Origin: Oscheius dolichura
Taxonomy: Eukaryota; Nematoda; Chromadorea; Rhabditida; Rhabditidae
Reading direction: 5' to 3'
Length of the DNA: 64,000 nucleotides
NCBI GenBank assembly: GCA_932521035.1
Contig: OW051497.1
Coordinates: forward strand, 6,696,001-6,760,000
The notes beneath the pieces are model-generated. The model was not told where the DNA came from. It saw nothing but the letters and a program-made list of their open reading frames with translations, and made no database searches. The translations under genes and the position numbers were made by a program. Below, piece after piece: positions 1-12,530 of the stretch. The number at the start of each line of letters is the position of its first letter. Positions within the stretch are counted from its first letter, which is position 1.

Positions 1-140
1 AAATACATTTGGTCATCCTTGAACTCACGGCCGCGAAGCAGGTCATTCCACCTGCGGGGGATCTTCTCCACGCCAAACTGTATTGATTATTGCCACACTA
101 CAACTGAATGATCTTCTTTTTATAATATCAGTGTCATGAA

Positions 141-1644
141 ATGAGAGGAGTTCGATTCTTTCGTCCCTTTCTTGGGTGGCTATTCGGTATAACAATACTG
201 CTCACATCGCTATTTGGCAACTACATCATCACCTTACTTCTGTTCCTGGTTGTCTTCGGCCGTCACAAACAATGGAGACATCAGATGGACAGAGCTATCT
301 CTTTTTGGATGTGCATCCCCATGGTAGGTTGTCCTTAACCGCCTAAGTGTGAAGAGTAATAGGGGTTCTTGGAGCACATCTTTGGAATGACTGTACGAGT
401 AAGTGGAGACGATATCGATGTCGAGGAGCCGGCATTGATCATAATGAATCATCGAACAAGGTTAGCTCCAAATAACGAATCTATTCTCTAATATCAGACT
501 CGATTGGATGTATATCTGGTCGATGTTGTACCAAATAAACCCCTGGCTGATAACAACCAATAAAATTTCCTTAAAAGCTCAATTGAAAAGTCTTCCGGGT
601 GCTGGTTAGTCACTTGGACCGCTGTTGACCTTTCCCACTTTAAGGTTTTGGTATGGCAGCTGCTCAATTTGTCTTTCTGGAAAGGAACATGGAAAGGGAT
701 AAGGAATCTTTCGATTGTGCCATAAATTACTACAAAGGAACCGGAAAATCTTATCAAGTGCTGTACTGCACTTGCTGGATAATGAACGGGGTATCCAATT
801 TCAGTTGCTGCTCTTTCCCGAAGGGACCGATAAGTCCCCGTGGACAACAACAAAAAGTCAGGAATACGCTAAGAAGAACAATCTCAATCAGTTGAATCAT
901 CTGCTCTATCCAAGAACAACGGGATTCTATCACTTGGCGACAAAAATGAGACAGGGTATGGTATCCCAATACTTGAATATCATGTTTATAGCTAATTACA
1001 TCAAGTATGTCTACGATGTGACAATTGCCTACCCTTACAACATTGTCCAGTCGGAAATAGATCTTGTGGTGAAGGGTAATTGCCCGCGAGAAGTTCACTT
1101 TTACGTGAAAAAGATCCCCGTTGATAATATTCCAGTGGAAGAAATTGAAGTCGCCAACTGGCTAAACAAGTAAAAGACTCATATTTAATTGGACGTATTC
1201 AATTTCAGGATATGGCTAGAAAAAGAGGAGAAATTAGAGAAGTTCTATTCCGAACCAAGCGGGGTTAACAGAAGGTTCCAATTGGTGAAAGGAGACAGAT
1301 ACTGGACAAATGTAAGCGCCCTATTTCCGTAGTCAAAATCTTCGACTCGGGGGGACAGAATCCTTTCTTATTTTATCACATTCAGGAAAAGGAATCCTTC
1401 AAGAAAAGATTCGTGAAAATCTTCTGCTTTTATTTCTGGCTGACAGTTATCGGAGTTTGCTCATATCATATCTTCTTCATTTGGACTCTTCAGGTAGCCA
1501 TAACAACTCAAATTAGAGCTGTTGTTTCAGTATGGATTCCTGTATTTCTTCGTAATCAGCGGGTTACTTCATTGTGTCTACGGAGGGATCGACAAGTTCG
1601 TCTACCTGCGGTGGTTCAAATCTGCCAGACACACACCGGTCTAA
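141..1644 (+). CDS. LCLAT1: Lysocardiolipin/lysophospholipid acyltransferase, LCLAT1-like (acl family)
   Basis: Nine exons join in frame to 384 residues: 141-323, 363-460, 498-604, 645-757, 805-955, 992-1169, 1209-1311, 1386-1493 and 1531-1644. All introns are GT-AG and 36-74 bases long. The product is an ER-type membrane acyltransferase that transfers acyl groups from acyl-CoA to lysophospholipids (family knowledge). Visible hallmarks are an N-terminal membrane segment (LLTSLFGNYIITLLLFLVVF), the catalytic motif NHRTRLDW (NHx4D), the acceptor motif LLLFPEGTD, the block LLYPRTTGF, a TIAYPYNI block, and C-terminal membrane segments after residue 310. Length and motif order match animal LCLAT1/ALCAT1. 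An acceptor-like tract ends 9 bases before the chosen ATG. The GST gene follows in the same direction after about 240 bases. Confidence 0.93.
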
Positions 1645-1881
1645 ATATAAAATGAATGTTTCATAAAGTGTTTGACTGCACTTCTTGCCTGTGTATACTC
1701 AAATCCGAGGTTGAGTGCAGCACAGAAAAAACAGCACCCTCTTGAAGAGAACAAATAAGATTATCAGTGCCGTTCTGTATTTCCTCTTGCTCATCTACGT
1801 CATTTCTACTGTTTAACCTGGAGAATTAAGCATCTCTCCCCACTCAAATAAAGCAAAAGAGCTCTTTTTTATTACAGAACG

Positions 1882-4460
1882 ATGGTATTCTGTCGGAAGG
1901 ATAAGAAGAAGAATAAAAAGAAGCTGGCCGCCCAATCAATGCCCACCATCTTCGAACAACCAGGGGTAGGTTCTCTTATTTTTTGTACCGCTTTTTTTCT
2001 TTTCCGAGAAAAGAGATCAGGCTATTTTACACCGCAAAACGAACGCAAGGGCAACTTCAAAGCACCCGCTGATTGGTTTTTGCAATAACGTTCTTGATAG
2101 CTGCCGCCTTCCATTTACTTAAAAACCTAATGCTCCCTAAAAAAGCTATGCATTTGTCAGCTGTCAAGCTACAGCACGCCTGACAGCCGTGTCAACGTTT
2201 TCGTCTCCGCTAGAGTTTGTTTTTATTGATTATGGCCGAACAGAATCACAACCGTTTAGCGTTCTTTTGTTGACACTTCGTCTCCCCTCAATAGAGTTTC
2301 TCGTGTTTCAAAAACGATTCAACCACTTTCCAGCCATCCGCCTGTCACTGTCCACGGTCTTGAACCCTATTGTTTGCAGGTCTTTTCGAGATTGTTGTCG
2401 CAGTGTTTCTGCCAAAAATGGTGTGTATCGACCGGTACCGCCATATCGCATCGCCACCTCGCGGCGCTAACATTTTTGCTTGTAGCTTCCTTTATCACTT
2501 TCTCCGAACCTAGTTTTTAGTCGTTTTCGAGCGCCCAAATAAACCCAAGGGGGTGAGTTAGAAGGTGCCTCTCTTTGCCTTTAAGCCTCCTACTTTTGAT
2601 TTAATGATTCACTGAAAGTTTGGAAAAGCCAATTTATCGCACCCAGGTGAGATCCTGGTAATAGCAGGTAGATCGCAACTCATCGACATAACCTATTTGT
2701 CTTCCTCGAAACTACCACCTGTTGTCTTAATGAATGGCAGATCAGCTCTTTGCGCCTGGTCTTTTTTCTTATCGTTCATTTTTTGAACGGACTGCCGTTC
2801 AGCACTTTTGATGAATAGCCACTCCGTAAAAGAAATTGTAAAGAACTAGAAGGCCATTAAATGTTCCTCTCTATTCCTGGGATCCGATCAACTGCCATTA
2901 AAGTAGCATTGATATGGGAGCAGAACACAATAGGAACATCATGCAGCTAAGAAGAACTAAGCAAATGAAGGCCGGCCATTGAGGTTTTAACCGCCACAGT
3001 AATAAATGACCCCTCATTCCCTATGATTTGTGCTCGCATGCGGGGTTTTACACCACCATTTCTTCAGTTTTCCTTGCAGACAATGACCGGCTGGGCTCAT
3101 CAGGTAAAATTACCCTGTCTAGACATATTTCTTTTTAATTATCTGCATTAGTTCTACAGTTTTCCAAATACTCTTTTTCAGCTTCAAAAAACACAAAATT
3201 TTCGGCAGATAGAGGTGTCTGTCACTGCGTTTCTCGAGACGATTAATCAGCAGGTAGGAGGCCTTCCATTTCCTCGATCCTTTGTTTAGAAAGCCATGTA
3301 CAAAGTAAAACTGCCAAATTTCGTCATCCACGATTTTGAAGACGAAGAAGAGAGCAAGGTGACCCGTTTTATTCAGTTTCCCTAACTTGTTCAGATTTTT
3401 CGAGTTATTTTTGAATTGGCCGATATTCCATACGAGAAGAAAATAATACAAAAAGACGACTACATTCTCGAAGGTGGGTGCAGATTTGTGCGTAAGTATG
3501 GATTATCCATTGCAGATTATCCCTTTTACGCTCTACCGGCGTTGGAAATCGATGGAAAGAAGCTTGGAAGTGTACCTTCTATTTGTAGACAGCTGGGATG
3601 GCGATACGGTGAGATCGGCATGCAATAGAAGGGCCGCCAATAACTGGGAAGATTGCACATTAGTTTCGGAAAGATGGAACGAAGGAAGGGTAACCTGTAA
3701 CTGCAGTCCCTGTGCGAAATCACTGCACAAAATCTTGGCAATTTCTTCAACCTAGAAAAATTAAATTAGAATGAACTCAAAACCCGAGATTAGCGGTTCA
3801 AAAATCGAAAGAGCTGTCTGCTGTCCTTGTAAAAAGCGTGCTTTCAGAGTTGTCTGGCCAGACAGCCAGGGAAGATTCAGCTGTAGATATGATTGCAGAG
3901 AAAATATTTGAGGTAACAGCTGCCCTCTAAAAACAAAATGACATGATCTCAGAGTAGAATGCTGGTGAAAAATTGGCTAGATCACATTGAACATAGAGAA
4001 GACCACGACTGCGACGTGAGTAACCACATTCATTTGTATTCTTCTCGTCGTTGTTAACTGTATCAATAGTCTCTTATAGGAAACTTGTATCTTCTCCACC
4101 GCTGTCGAAACAATTGATATTTTATCGAGGCAATTAGAGGGAATACTAAAGGGAAAAGACTCCACCTGGTTTGTTGGACATAAGGTGAATTTGAAGGGAA
4201 TGGCAGAGGCCTAGAGGTCTTAAAGGCAATCCTAGGTCATATACAGCCCCCTAGGTCTGCGGCAGTTTCTACAAGAAAACTAATTAAAACGACAAGTTTA
4301 GATGACGTGGGCTGATCTCCTCTCCGCCTGCTTATTCAACCCAATAGCCTATCATGAGCCCTATCTGCTGGAGCCACATCCCAATCTGTACTTACATACG
4401 AAGAGAATCAGCGAGCTTGAACGTCTTTCCGGGTTTTTCTATCATCTCAAGGATATCTAA
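1882..4460 (+). CDS. Divergent glutathione S-transferase (sigma-like) with N-terminal extension
   Basis: Ten exons give 270 residues in frame: 1882-1965, 3080-3103, 3182-3253, 3290-3358, 3395-3473, 3516-3608, 3848-3912, 3953-4015, 4080-4184 and 4302-4460. The GST core (from the Met at 3296) has the thioredoxin-like half, with LPALEIDGKKLGSVPSICRQ around the cis-proline and Ser of the glutathione site, and an all-helical C-terminal half ending in STWFVGHKMTWADL. Known members conjugate glutathione or isomerise prostaglandins. The N-terminal strand reads KVKLPNF where sigma enzymes have KLTYF, so the catalytic Tyr appears replaced. Upstream of the core are about 65 extra residues: a lysine-rich exon (1882-1965) reached across an 1115-base intron, then two short exons. 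The start could instead be 3083 or 3296. A poly(A) signal AATAAA lies at 4469, nine bases after the stop. Confidence 0.8.
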
Positions 4461-5404
4461 AAGTCTTTAATAAAGGACAATATCTCCGTGTCGTTAATGA
4501 CCACCACCTCCTCTTTTTTAATGTCGGTCTGCTGACGTTCTCATTAATGATTGATCAGAATGGCTTCGTGTTTTCGGGTCCTTTCCTATTCGCCCGCCAG
4601 TTCATCCACTTTTCAAAAATTGGCTCAACCCAATCCATGCTCAACGGTGGCTGTGGTTTTGATGACGAATTTTATGTAAATTTCTTATCTCTTAAGCAGC
4701 CTATGCTGTCTCTTTTGCCTCTTTTTCCAGCTGCACTAGTAAGTATGAGAAGTTGATTTCATCGCTTCGAGCACCTGCGACAAATTTCAATGAGGTGAGT
4801 GTGAGTAACTTATTATTTTTCTTCGCCTCCGCACCAGCTCCGCCATTCCTTTAATTAATTGAGTTTTCATTTAATGTTACCTAATAAAATGAAGGTTGTT
4901 TTATTGCTGAGATCTTAGCAATAAAACAGATTGTCTGGTAGAACTCGTCACTGAGAAAGCAGTGCCACAATTAAAGCAGTGACATACGGAAGAATTGCTT
5001 CTATTACAACAACAGAAAAAAAGTCATTGGTAAAAAATAACAGGGGCTCGGTAGTCGACTCTGGACCACTAAGGAAGCGCGCTACCCATATGCTCCGCAT
5101 TCTAATTCAATTAAGTCCGTCGTCGTTGTTCAGTTCTTAATTATCATGGACAAACTCATTTCTTCTGTCCCCCACGTCGGCGCCACTTAGTCAAATTAAC
5201 CTGTCGATAAAGGTAGATATTATTTTAACTGCCTAAAACGTTTTCTCACTAATCGTTTACCTTTACGATAATTTAAATCCCTTCTGAAAAGGTTGGAATC
5301 ATGAAGCAGGTGTTTTATCTTCTCTTTTATGAAAATATTATCTCTGTTGTCAGATTTAATAGAAAACGTTTAGGAAAGCTGAACGTTTTCATCTGCCACG
5401 ACTG
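4461..5404. other. Intergenic: GST 3' end to globin 5' end
   Basis: AATAAA at 4469-4474 should end the GST transcript. The rest is AT-rich with no ORF that joins to either neighbour. A splice-acceptor tract ends near 5371, about 30 bases before the globin start, and probably marks a leader intron or trans-splice site. Confidence 0.5.
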
Positions 5405-6843
5405 ATGACCAGTGATGTAATGCAACCTCGAGCAATTCCAGGAGTACGTTAACCCTGTTACTTCTTCGTAGTCTTTAAATTTTAAATTTGTTCGTTTATG
5501 TTCGTATATGACCGCGAAGCCCGAAAGCTCAAATTAATCGTTTCAGGATCCTAACCAGGATATCCCAGCCATTTCCATAACACCCTCCCGGCGGGTATCC
5601 ATATCAACCTCCTTGCGCTTCACTCGCACATTTTCCACAGACTCGTTGGACTCACTCGAACGTCATAGTCGGACAGAGCTTCGTCGAATACGCATAATGA
5701 GTGACGAGGTACTCTTTTCCACTTCTTATATTTTCTTCTAAAGGAAGACGACGAGCGGGAACACCATCTGAAGCACCAGTCTTCGTTATATCCGGCAGTC
5801 TGTCCTCATCTCAGTACCATCGGCAAATCGAGTACTGAACCAGGACAAACAGCTCGCAAACCGCTAACAAGGGCTCCGGTAGGACTGTCTTCATCTATTT
5901 TTACCTCCGCAACTTTTAGAGATCAGTTGGAGATCTTACCAGGGAGACACAATCTCCCTCTAGGAAAGCCCTCGCCGACCAAATGGGTTTGTGTTCCTTT
6001 GTACTATTGGACTATTCATTGTTGAGGTTTGACTTCTTATCAGCAACGACTTCTACAACAATGTTGGCCTAATATCTACGGGACGGGAGCAAACGGCATG
6101 TTTGCATCATCGATATACTCAAAACTAACACAAAGGAACGCTAGTGTCCGCCAACTTCTGGCCAAGGTAGTTACTGCTATTAAGCTTCGGGAATAGACAC
6201 GTTTCAGGCAAACGGTGTCGCTGTTTTTCAAAATGAGGTTGATTCGACCGCTCTCCATTCTCGTGCAACAGTGGAGCTAATTGACGCGGCTATTAAAGGC
6301 CTCGATCAGGACTACACTGTTCTGACAGAATCACTAGTTCATGTAAACTGAGCTACCCTCTTTCTTACTTTCTGCACTTCAGATTGGTAAGAGTCACCGT
6401 CATTTAAGAAGCGAAGGTCTCAATATAGCAGCGTGGGATGAACTAGGTCTGTATTGTAGCCTGAAATTGGATGATAGAGTAATTTCAGGTGACGCCATTG
6501 TTGACAGCCTTCGGAGATATGATAGCGTGAGGAAACACAAGGAACTGCGACGGGCTTGGTTGACTCTGGTTGCATATCTCATTGAACACATCAAGCAGGT
6601 AGGAGAGAGAAAAAAGCTGTCTGGCGGGCTGTCTCATAAATCATACTGCGCAGTGGTTGTTACTTTTCAATGCGTTCTAACAAGCTTGCAAGGCAGGATG
6701 AGAAGCCAGTTAGATCACAGAGCATATCCGCTGAAAGCTGGGAGGTTTTCTTAGGTTTAATGAATTTCCCCGAGGAACCTTCAGCTACCATTTTTTTGAA
6801 TTCTCTGATTAAGGAGATTTATTATGGGAACGGCAAAAAGTAA
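5405..6843 (+). CDS. Globin (nematode glb-type) with N-terminal extension
   Basis: Eight exons give 346 residues in frame: 5405-5443, 5547-5708, 5744-5878, 5920-5986, 6027-6166, 6208-6342, 6383-6598 and 6697-6843. The first ~135 residues are a low-complexity Ser/Arg-rich extension (TPSRRVSISTSLRFTRTFST). The globin fold follows: A helix LTSYQQRLLQQCWPNIYG, E helix with ALHSRATVELIDAAIKGL, F helix LVHIGKSHRHL, G helix after NIAAWDELGLY, and H helix RRAWLTLVAYLIEHI. The probable haem ligands His E7 (ALHSR) and His F8 (KSHR) are present. The usual CD1 Phe looks like Leu (VRQLLAK). Extended globins of this kind are common in nematode neurons, where sensing or redox roles are proposed. AATAAA at 7089 may be the poly(A) signal. 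Confidence 0.85.
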
Positions 6844-7426
6844 GCGTTGAGTTCGCCTTTAGTTTTTAACCGTATACCCGTCCCTTCCATTTTTGAGCCA
6901 TCGGAATATCCAGGAATAGAAAAAGAGTCGTATCACAAACAATCTCCTAGGGTCAGAGCATGGTTCGGGTGGCTTCCAACTACGAACTCAGCAACCATTC
7001 CACCCCGACAAAACGACATTAGTTGCCGATTATTATGCTGTAAGTAAATCTATGTTGTCGTTGAAATAACTCAGTTGTATCATTTTAGAATAAATGTCTT
7101 ATTGCCCAAATCTGTACAAAAATATTATAGCACAAAACGGTTCTTTGGGAATTGAACTTACAAGTGAACAGTGAATAAGGCAACAATTATGAGCATCACA
7201 CGATTTCTAGTGCTGATATGCAAAAACATGCATGTTTGTTTATTTCTGCATGTTTTAACCCGAACTTGGAGGAAACAAGTAAATATTCTATAACAAAAGG
7301 ATATGAGCTAAGAAATTTGAATCATAAAATTTCACAGGTATAGGCACTGGTTGATGACAGATGAGATGTAAAGATACAGAATGACACTAGGATACAAAGG
7401 TCCTACTTCCTTGGGCAACTCGTTGG
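6844..7426. other. Convergent intergenic region
   Basis: This lies between the globin stop and the TMEM41 stop, tail to tail. It holds AATAAA at 7089-7094 on the plus strand. A 66-codon open frame at 6847 has no recognisable domain and would need a 23-base intron to join the globin gene, so I read it as 3' UTR. Confidence 0.5.
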
Positions 7427-8962
7427 TTACACAATTTCCATTTTACGTGGTTCGGGTTCCGTTGTGGGAACCAGCTGGTGTTTTTGAGCTCTTGGTCGGA
7501 TGTAGATGGCATAGGCCAGGGGAAGAAGAGCAAAGGAGCAAAGTTTCAGCATAGTTGATGTACTGAAAACGGGCTAATTACTTCTCGCTTGTCGGTATTC
7601 TTAAATAATGGGCAAGGTTATACGAAATGCGAAAGCCATCTGTCTACCAATTACAGCAGAAGTTCTGAGAAAAGCACAATAGTCCCATGGGAGCCAGTGT
7701 CTGGTCTCTTTCTGAACTTTCGCTGGATGGAGATATCTCTGATAGGTGGCGATAGCATATCTTACGGATTGCCGTTAAGTGTTGCGCAAAATCAAGTTTG
7801 CCAGACGACCTTTTCTAGCTGTATTTCGATAGGATAGCCATTACCTGAAAACATCGTCCCATGAGCGAAGATCCGATAGAATGTATCCAGCTTGAACACA
7901 GACGAAATTATATGGAGCTAGACCTGAAAAGAGCGATTTTGGTTTCGAGAGAAAGTTGTGTTAATCTGTTCCGCTTTCGCCGTCCGCTACCTTATCCTCT
8001 CCCTTGAGGCAAGAGAACAAGTTTCTAAACGGGGTCACTGTGTTGCCAACAAAAGACCTCCAGAGAGAGGGAATGCGGAAGCCGTATACGTTGAATAGTC
8101 GTGTTTTTGTTGTAACTGACCAATCAGAGCGGAAAACATAAAAATCGGAAGAGGGATGTTGAGGAATGGTGCCACGATGTTCAGCAGCCATGACGGAGAA
8201 ATGGGAAACATTCGAGCAAAGAGTAAAAAGGGAAGAAGTCGATTATTATTGTCGTCGATCTGTATAAGACCCTATCTTTCAACTTAAACCAATTCTTACC
8301 TTTTGTTGGAGATATGTCAGCTTTTGTCCGAAATAATAAAGCACATATTCCCTACCAAATAGTTCAGAGAAAAGATAACACAAGGTGGAACCAGCTGAAA
8401 TACAGGAATAATGCCGTGTCAAGTGGATAGGAACCTGTCGTTAATATGCAGCAGAGGGTGAAGCCTGTCCACAAGTCGTAGACGGAGCCAGCGATAACAT
8501 TCTGAATATTGTTTATATTTTGGTAACTGTATTTCCGCTGCAGGGGGTAAGCAATCTCGTTCAAGCTGAGGAATAGCGGTTTCGCACCAAAACTTGCTAG
8601 CAAGCGACTCTCAACAGCCTTGCTAGGGAAATGCTATCGGATAAGCGCTAAATTGTAATAAACACTTACCAACAGGAAGGAGCCCGGGATGGCAAACGTC
8701 TGTTTGTACAAATAAGCACAGATAAATACCGTCGTTATGTAACCAAAATGCTGCTCCTTATAAACTTTAAACTTTTCTGCTAGTGCAGTGAAATTGTCGA
8801 ATTGTTTCGGTAGTTCGAATATCCCATCTGAATAATTACAATGTGAAATTTCATTTGGTATCAAAAACCTTCGTTTTCCCAGCCGGGGGCAGAACAGATC
8901 ATGTACCACAGGGAGAGGGACGAGGCAGCAAAGATGGCAGGCAAAATAAAGAGCCGAACCAT
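7427..8962 (-). CDS. TMEM41-family (VTT domain) ER lipid scramblase
   Basis: A multi-exon minus-strand gene that starts at the ATG at 8962-8960, one base after an acceptor, and stops at 7429-7427. The protein opens with a membrane anchor (MVRLFILPAIFAASSLSLWY) followed by a luminal segment. The VTT (SNARE-associated) core then shows YKQTFAIPGSFLLNVIAGS, PFLLFARMFPISPSWLLNI, APFLNIPLPIFMFSALIG and LAPYNFVCVQAGYILSDL. These blocks are diagnostic of TMEM41A/B (stasimon), which moves phospholipids across the ER membrane for autophagosome and lipoprotein formation (family knowledge). The last exon adds a hydrophobic helix and a short basic tail ending KMEIV. The intron between exons ending SALIG and starting LAPYN is about 240 bases; the others are mostly near 40. 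Confidence 0.9.
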
Positions 8963-9370
8963 TCTGAAATAGTAATTTGTTAGTGAAAGGGGAATTCCGT
9001 TTGCCAAAAGGGATCTGCCATCTGACTCACTTGATACAAATTTCGGGGGACGGATACAGTGGCGGTGATAAATCGGGATGCGCTAGCTAGCCATCAGGGG
9101 CGGGATGACGGTGGATGGACGGCCGCAGAACGAGATCCGCCTGAAAACTATCAAATCAATAACGTGATGTCAGAAGCCTATTGCAACAAGCTTAATTAGG
9201 AAGCGAAGCTAACGGGATAGGGCAAATTCCAAAGCTTTCGCTTTCGAAGATCAGAAAAGGTAAAGAGAGAGGGGAAGTATGCGAGAGTTAAACCAGCAAC
9301 AACGGCTGATACACTGTATCCCCAAGCCAGAAGCAGTGGCTAGAAATAAATGGCCTTATTCAAAAGGAAA

Positions 9371-9782
9371 TTAGCGAACCACAATGCTTTTTTTGGACTG
9401 GAGCGCAACTAGGAAGTCGTTATTCAATTTCTTTGGCAATGCGACCATTTTATGAAGTGGTGATAAAAGTGGAAGACAAGCGTAGAAGGAAGAAAGTTAT
9501 TGAAAACGTACCGGAATGAAAAAGGCGCTGAGCGAACTGTGCAAACATCATTCCTAACAGATTATGCACAGCGGAATCCTTTGGCATTATTAACATTTTA
9601 AAGAACACAGTCATAACTAAAGGAAGGTGTGAACAGATGATGACATAAAAAGACACTTTTGTGACAAGTTTCATGACAAGTCGCCGACTACTTTGGCCAG
9701 CCGAGCATATTAGAAACGCCGAAACTGTGGGAAACAGAAAACTCTTCCCAAATAGTCCTCAAAAAGACATACCGGATGTCAT
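9371..9782 (-). CDS. Possible tiny two-segment membrane protein
   Basis: Three exons can be joined in frame: a 10-base first exon (9782-9773), a middle exon from about 9725 that carries the bulk, and a short last exon ending KKSIVVR at the stop 9373-9371. The product is about 86 residues with one clear hydrophobic helix (VSFYVIICSHLPLVMTVFF) and a second amphipathic one (LLGMMFAQFAQRLF). Good donor and acceptor consensus at both introns and the frame-preserving last exon support it. I do not recognise a family, and the tiny first exon is weak evidence. The gene lies upstream of, and on the same strand as, TMEM41. Confidence 0.4.
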
Positions 9783-12530
9783 AGCACAATTTGGAATTAA
9801 ATCCGATATCAAAAACAATTGACATTATGAGACGGCAAGTGTAAAAGATTAACAACACCATTTTAATAATGGTAGATGATTCCGGCGGGTAAGTGGTCAG
9901 AGGAAAGGTCTTATATGTTATGAGATGTGATCGGCGCTTTCACTGGAGTCAGCGAAAGGCCATGAGGACTAAACTCTTCACCGTAAAGAAAGCGAATTCA
10001 ATGAGGAGTCGGCGACGAGATGGCTTATTCTTGACAGTGGACAAGTGAGGGAGGAACGGGAGAGTAGGCGTTGTGAACAATTCATCGCCTGATCGGGATG
10101 TTCTGACTCACAGGAAAAAGGGGGGTCAGATCATAGCGATCAATTGTTATGATAAGGACAGACTGAAATAATTTCTTTCTGATTAGGTCGTCGGGAAGTA
10201 GGTCTTGCGAAAAATGGTATTCTATATAAGGAGCCCTGCCAGTAAAAGTTGATCGTTGGCCAAACTTTTCGACATTCAAATCACAAAATTTGTGGCGTGT
10301 CTCCACTGATTTGTTATCAGTCCAAATCACATCACTTTGTAAAGGGACTGAGACTAAAATGATGTCGAAAATGTGCTCTGAGAACGTCGAATTAAGCGCG
10401 TTCTGTTCTAAGGAGTGCCGGTTGATGGTTTGCGTAGGCCGGCAATTGCCAGCCACGGCTGCTCCTCAAACAGATCACCACGTCGATAGCCCGAAGATAA
10501 TCTGACTGTGAAGTTTGCGCAACAAGTTACAGTCAAAGGTTTCTAGTTTCCTCCCGTTCCTTGTAACGCGGATAGTATTAGTCGAATATCTAGTTAAGGG
10601 GATTGTTATCACGTGCAAATATCGGGCTGTAAATGATTCGGTGGCCATGAACTGATGGATGAGGACCCTAGATTATACAAAAGACTATTCCTGCTTGGAA
10701 AGGTGAAAGAATGAATGGGATCCAAACGCCGCAATTAGAATAGAGCGCCAAGGACGGGCCAGCTTGAGAAGACACACCCGATTGACCGGGAAGACATATG
10801 CTAAAACAATTGTTTCAATTTTGCTGGGGTGTTGATATATGGGGCGGTGTACATGTAGACCAGCATGCTGGAAAAAAGCTGCCAACTCGGTCTGCCAGAC
10901 GTGATAAGGAAGATTGGCATGACAATAAGTGCCTCATTCAAAAAAATACTTCTCTATCGAAACAATGTCTTTTTCTTTTATTGCTGATCAGAAAAAGACC
11001 AACAGGAAAAAGAAGCAAGGTCCTTGGAAGAGAAAATTTGCGAAAGCAATGAGCCGTGAGTAATGTCAGGATTAGACAGGGCCACATTTTGGAACACCGC
11101 TGCCAGCTAACAAATTGTGGGTGAACAAAATGTACCAAAGAGAAAGTTTAACAAGATCACGCCTAAGTTCACGCACTTGGCAGAGCTCAAGACGGCACCA
11201 CGGACGGTGCACACAGAGCACACATGGCAGGACCAGTCAGAGTGCGGCACATTGCGTAAACCACAGTCGGTCTGCGCTCATCTTTAAATATCGCTATACT
11301 CAAAACTGCGGAATAAGTAAGCCGATTGTTCTAGTTGACGCCATCGAGAATATAGTACAAAGAACCGTTAATTCGTCGGGGGAAAACAATAGAGATGAGA
11401 GAAAAAGGCGCGATATTTAAATAATCCAACGTTTGATTGTCGTTTAACTAAAGAAGACAGAAGTTCTTTCGCTCGAAACCTTTCATGTGACAGAAATGTT
11501 CAAAGGGCCGAGCTCTCTCCTGTGGTTTGCGCAAAAGGGTTGGTGTTGACATTGCGAGTTCGCACCCAGAGCTGATCATATCAGGAGCAGCTGAGGACCA
11601 CTTTAGATGGGCACAATGCCCCGGTTGGAAGCAAGTCACAAATTTCGAGAGAAAATCAGACGTTCGTCATGTATCGTCATTCTCGGAAGAGGAGTCATTG
11701 TCTGATGAGTGTTGCTTCCGTTCCTGAGACAGCTTATGTTCATATTTCTGGACAGGAAACCGTTATACGATGTTCATCGACTCACGCCGTTACCTTCGGT
11801 CATACAAACTACACAGTCCCAATGGCAAACATCGGCATTTTTCAACGGTACACAAATGATATTTGACTGCTGGAGAACTTTGAAGAAAGTTGGCGATCGC
11901 TCCCCCGTTGGTTCCCTAAGATTGTGTTTAGACAGGGATGGAGAGGGGGCTAACTTTAAATAAAAGAGATTTCTGATATAAGTGCTATTTAGTGATCTCT
12001 TATCTAATAGTCTAAATGCGGGAATACAAATGGATTCATTAGTACATAATGTACATAATCCTTTCATTAGCCAGGTGTGAAAGCCGAGACTAACCTACCC
12101 ATTCGTAGATAGCATTTCTGATTTTCTATCAGAGAGATAACGTCGGCTGCCCTATTCCTTTTTGACGCCATAATTCCTGACTCAACAATTCTTTTTATTG
12201 CTTCGTTTAGTGGAATTAATTTAAGCGAGGATTAAATATGATTCAAAAGGGGCTATAAATATCTTCAACATAATTGAGTATACGCTTTTCGAACCCCGCT
12301 GATCCAGTTCACTTTTATTTCAAAATATTTTAATAAATTTCTATTTTAATAACGGAAGTGACGCGGGTATCGGTGCCGCTTGAAAAAAAGAGTTGATTTG
12401 CATCACGTTGACTTACGAAACCGCGAACAGCAAGCAATCTTCTCCGCTCCTGTTGTTTGCTCTCTTCTTTGAAGCAAGTGGTTTCTGTTCCTTAGTCTGG
12501 TTACTCCAATGTAAAATCGTCATTTTTAGG
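9783..12530. other. Long stretch without a supported gene
   Basis: About 2.7 kb with only isolated open frames, the longest being 124 codons on the minus strand at 10456-10082. None has a recognisable domain or joins to flanking exons by good splice sites. The end next to 12531 is AT-rich and ends in a splice-acceptor tract (acceptor AG at 12528-12529), probably the outron or leader intron of the PEP-synthase-like gene. Confidence 0.5.

Noticed and set aside
754-1098. 114-codon minus-strand open frame
   Set aside because: It is antisense to well-supported LCLAT1 exons and carries none of its own features.
2189-2470. 93-codon plus-strand open frame
   Set aside because: It lies in the long first intron of the GST model, lacks domains and has no coding-like composition.
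6847-7047. Open frame just after the globin stop
   Set aside because: Joining it to the globin gene needs a 23-base intron and leads to a stop in frame; it is better read as 3' UTR.
10082-10456. 124-codon open frame on the minus strand
   Set aside because: No recognisable domain, no signal peptide and no partner exons. A frame of this length can arise by chance in a 64-kb window read in six frames.
11774-12067. 97-codon minus-strand frame with several cysteines
   Set aside because: Cysteine spacing matches no family and no splice sites link it to a larger gene.
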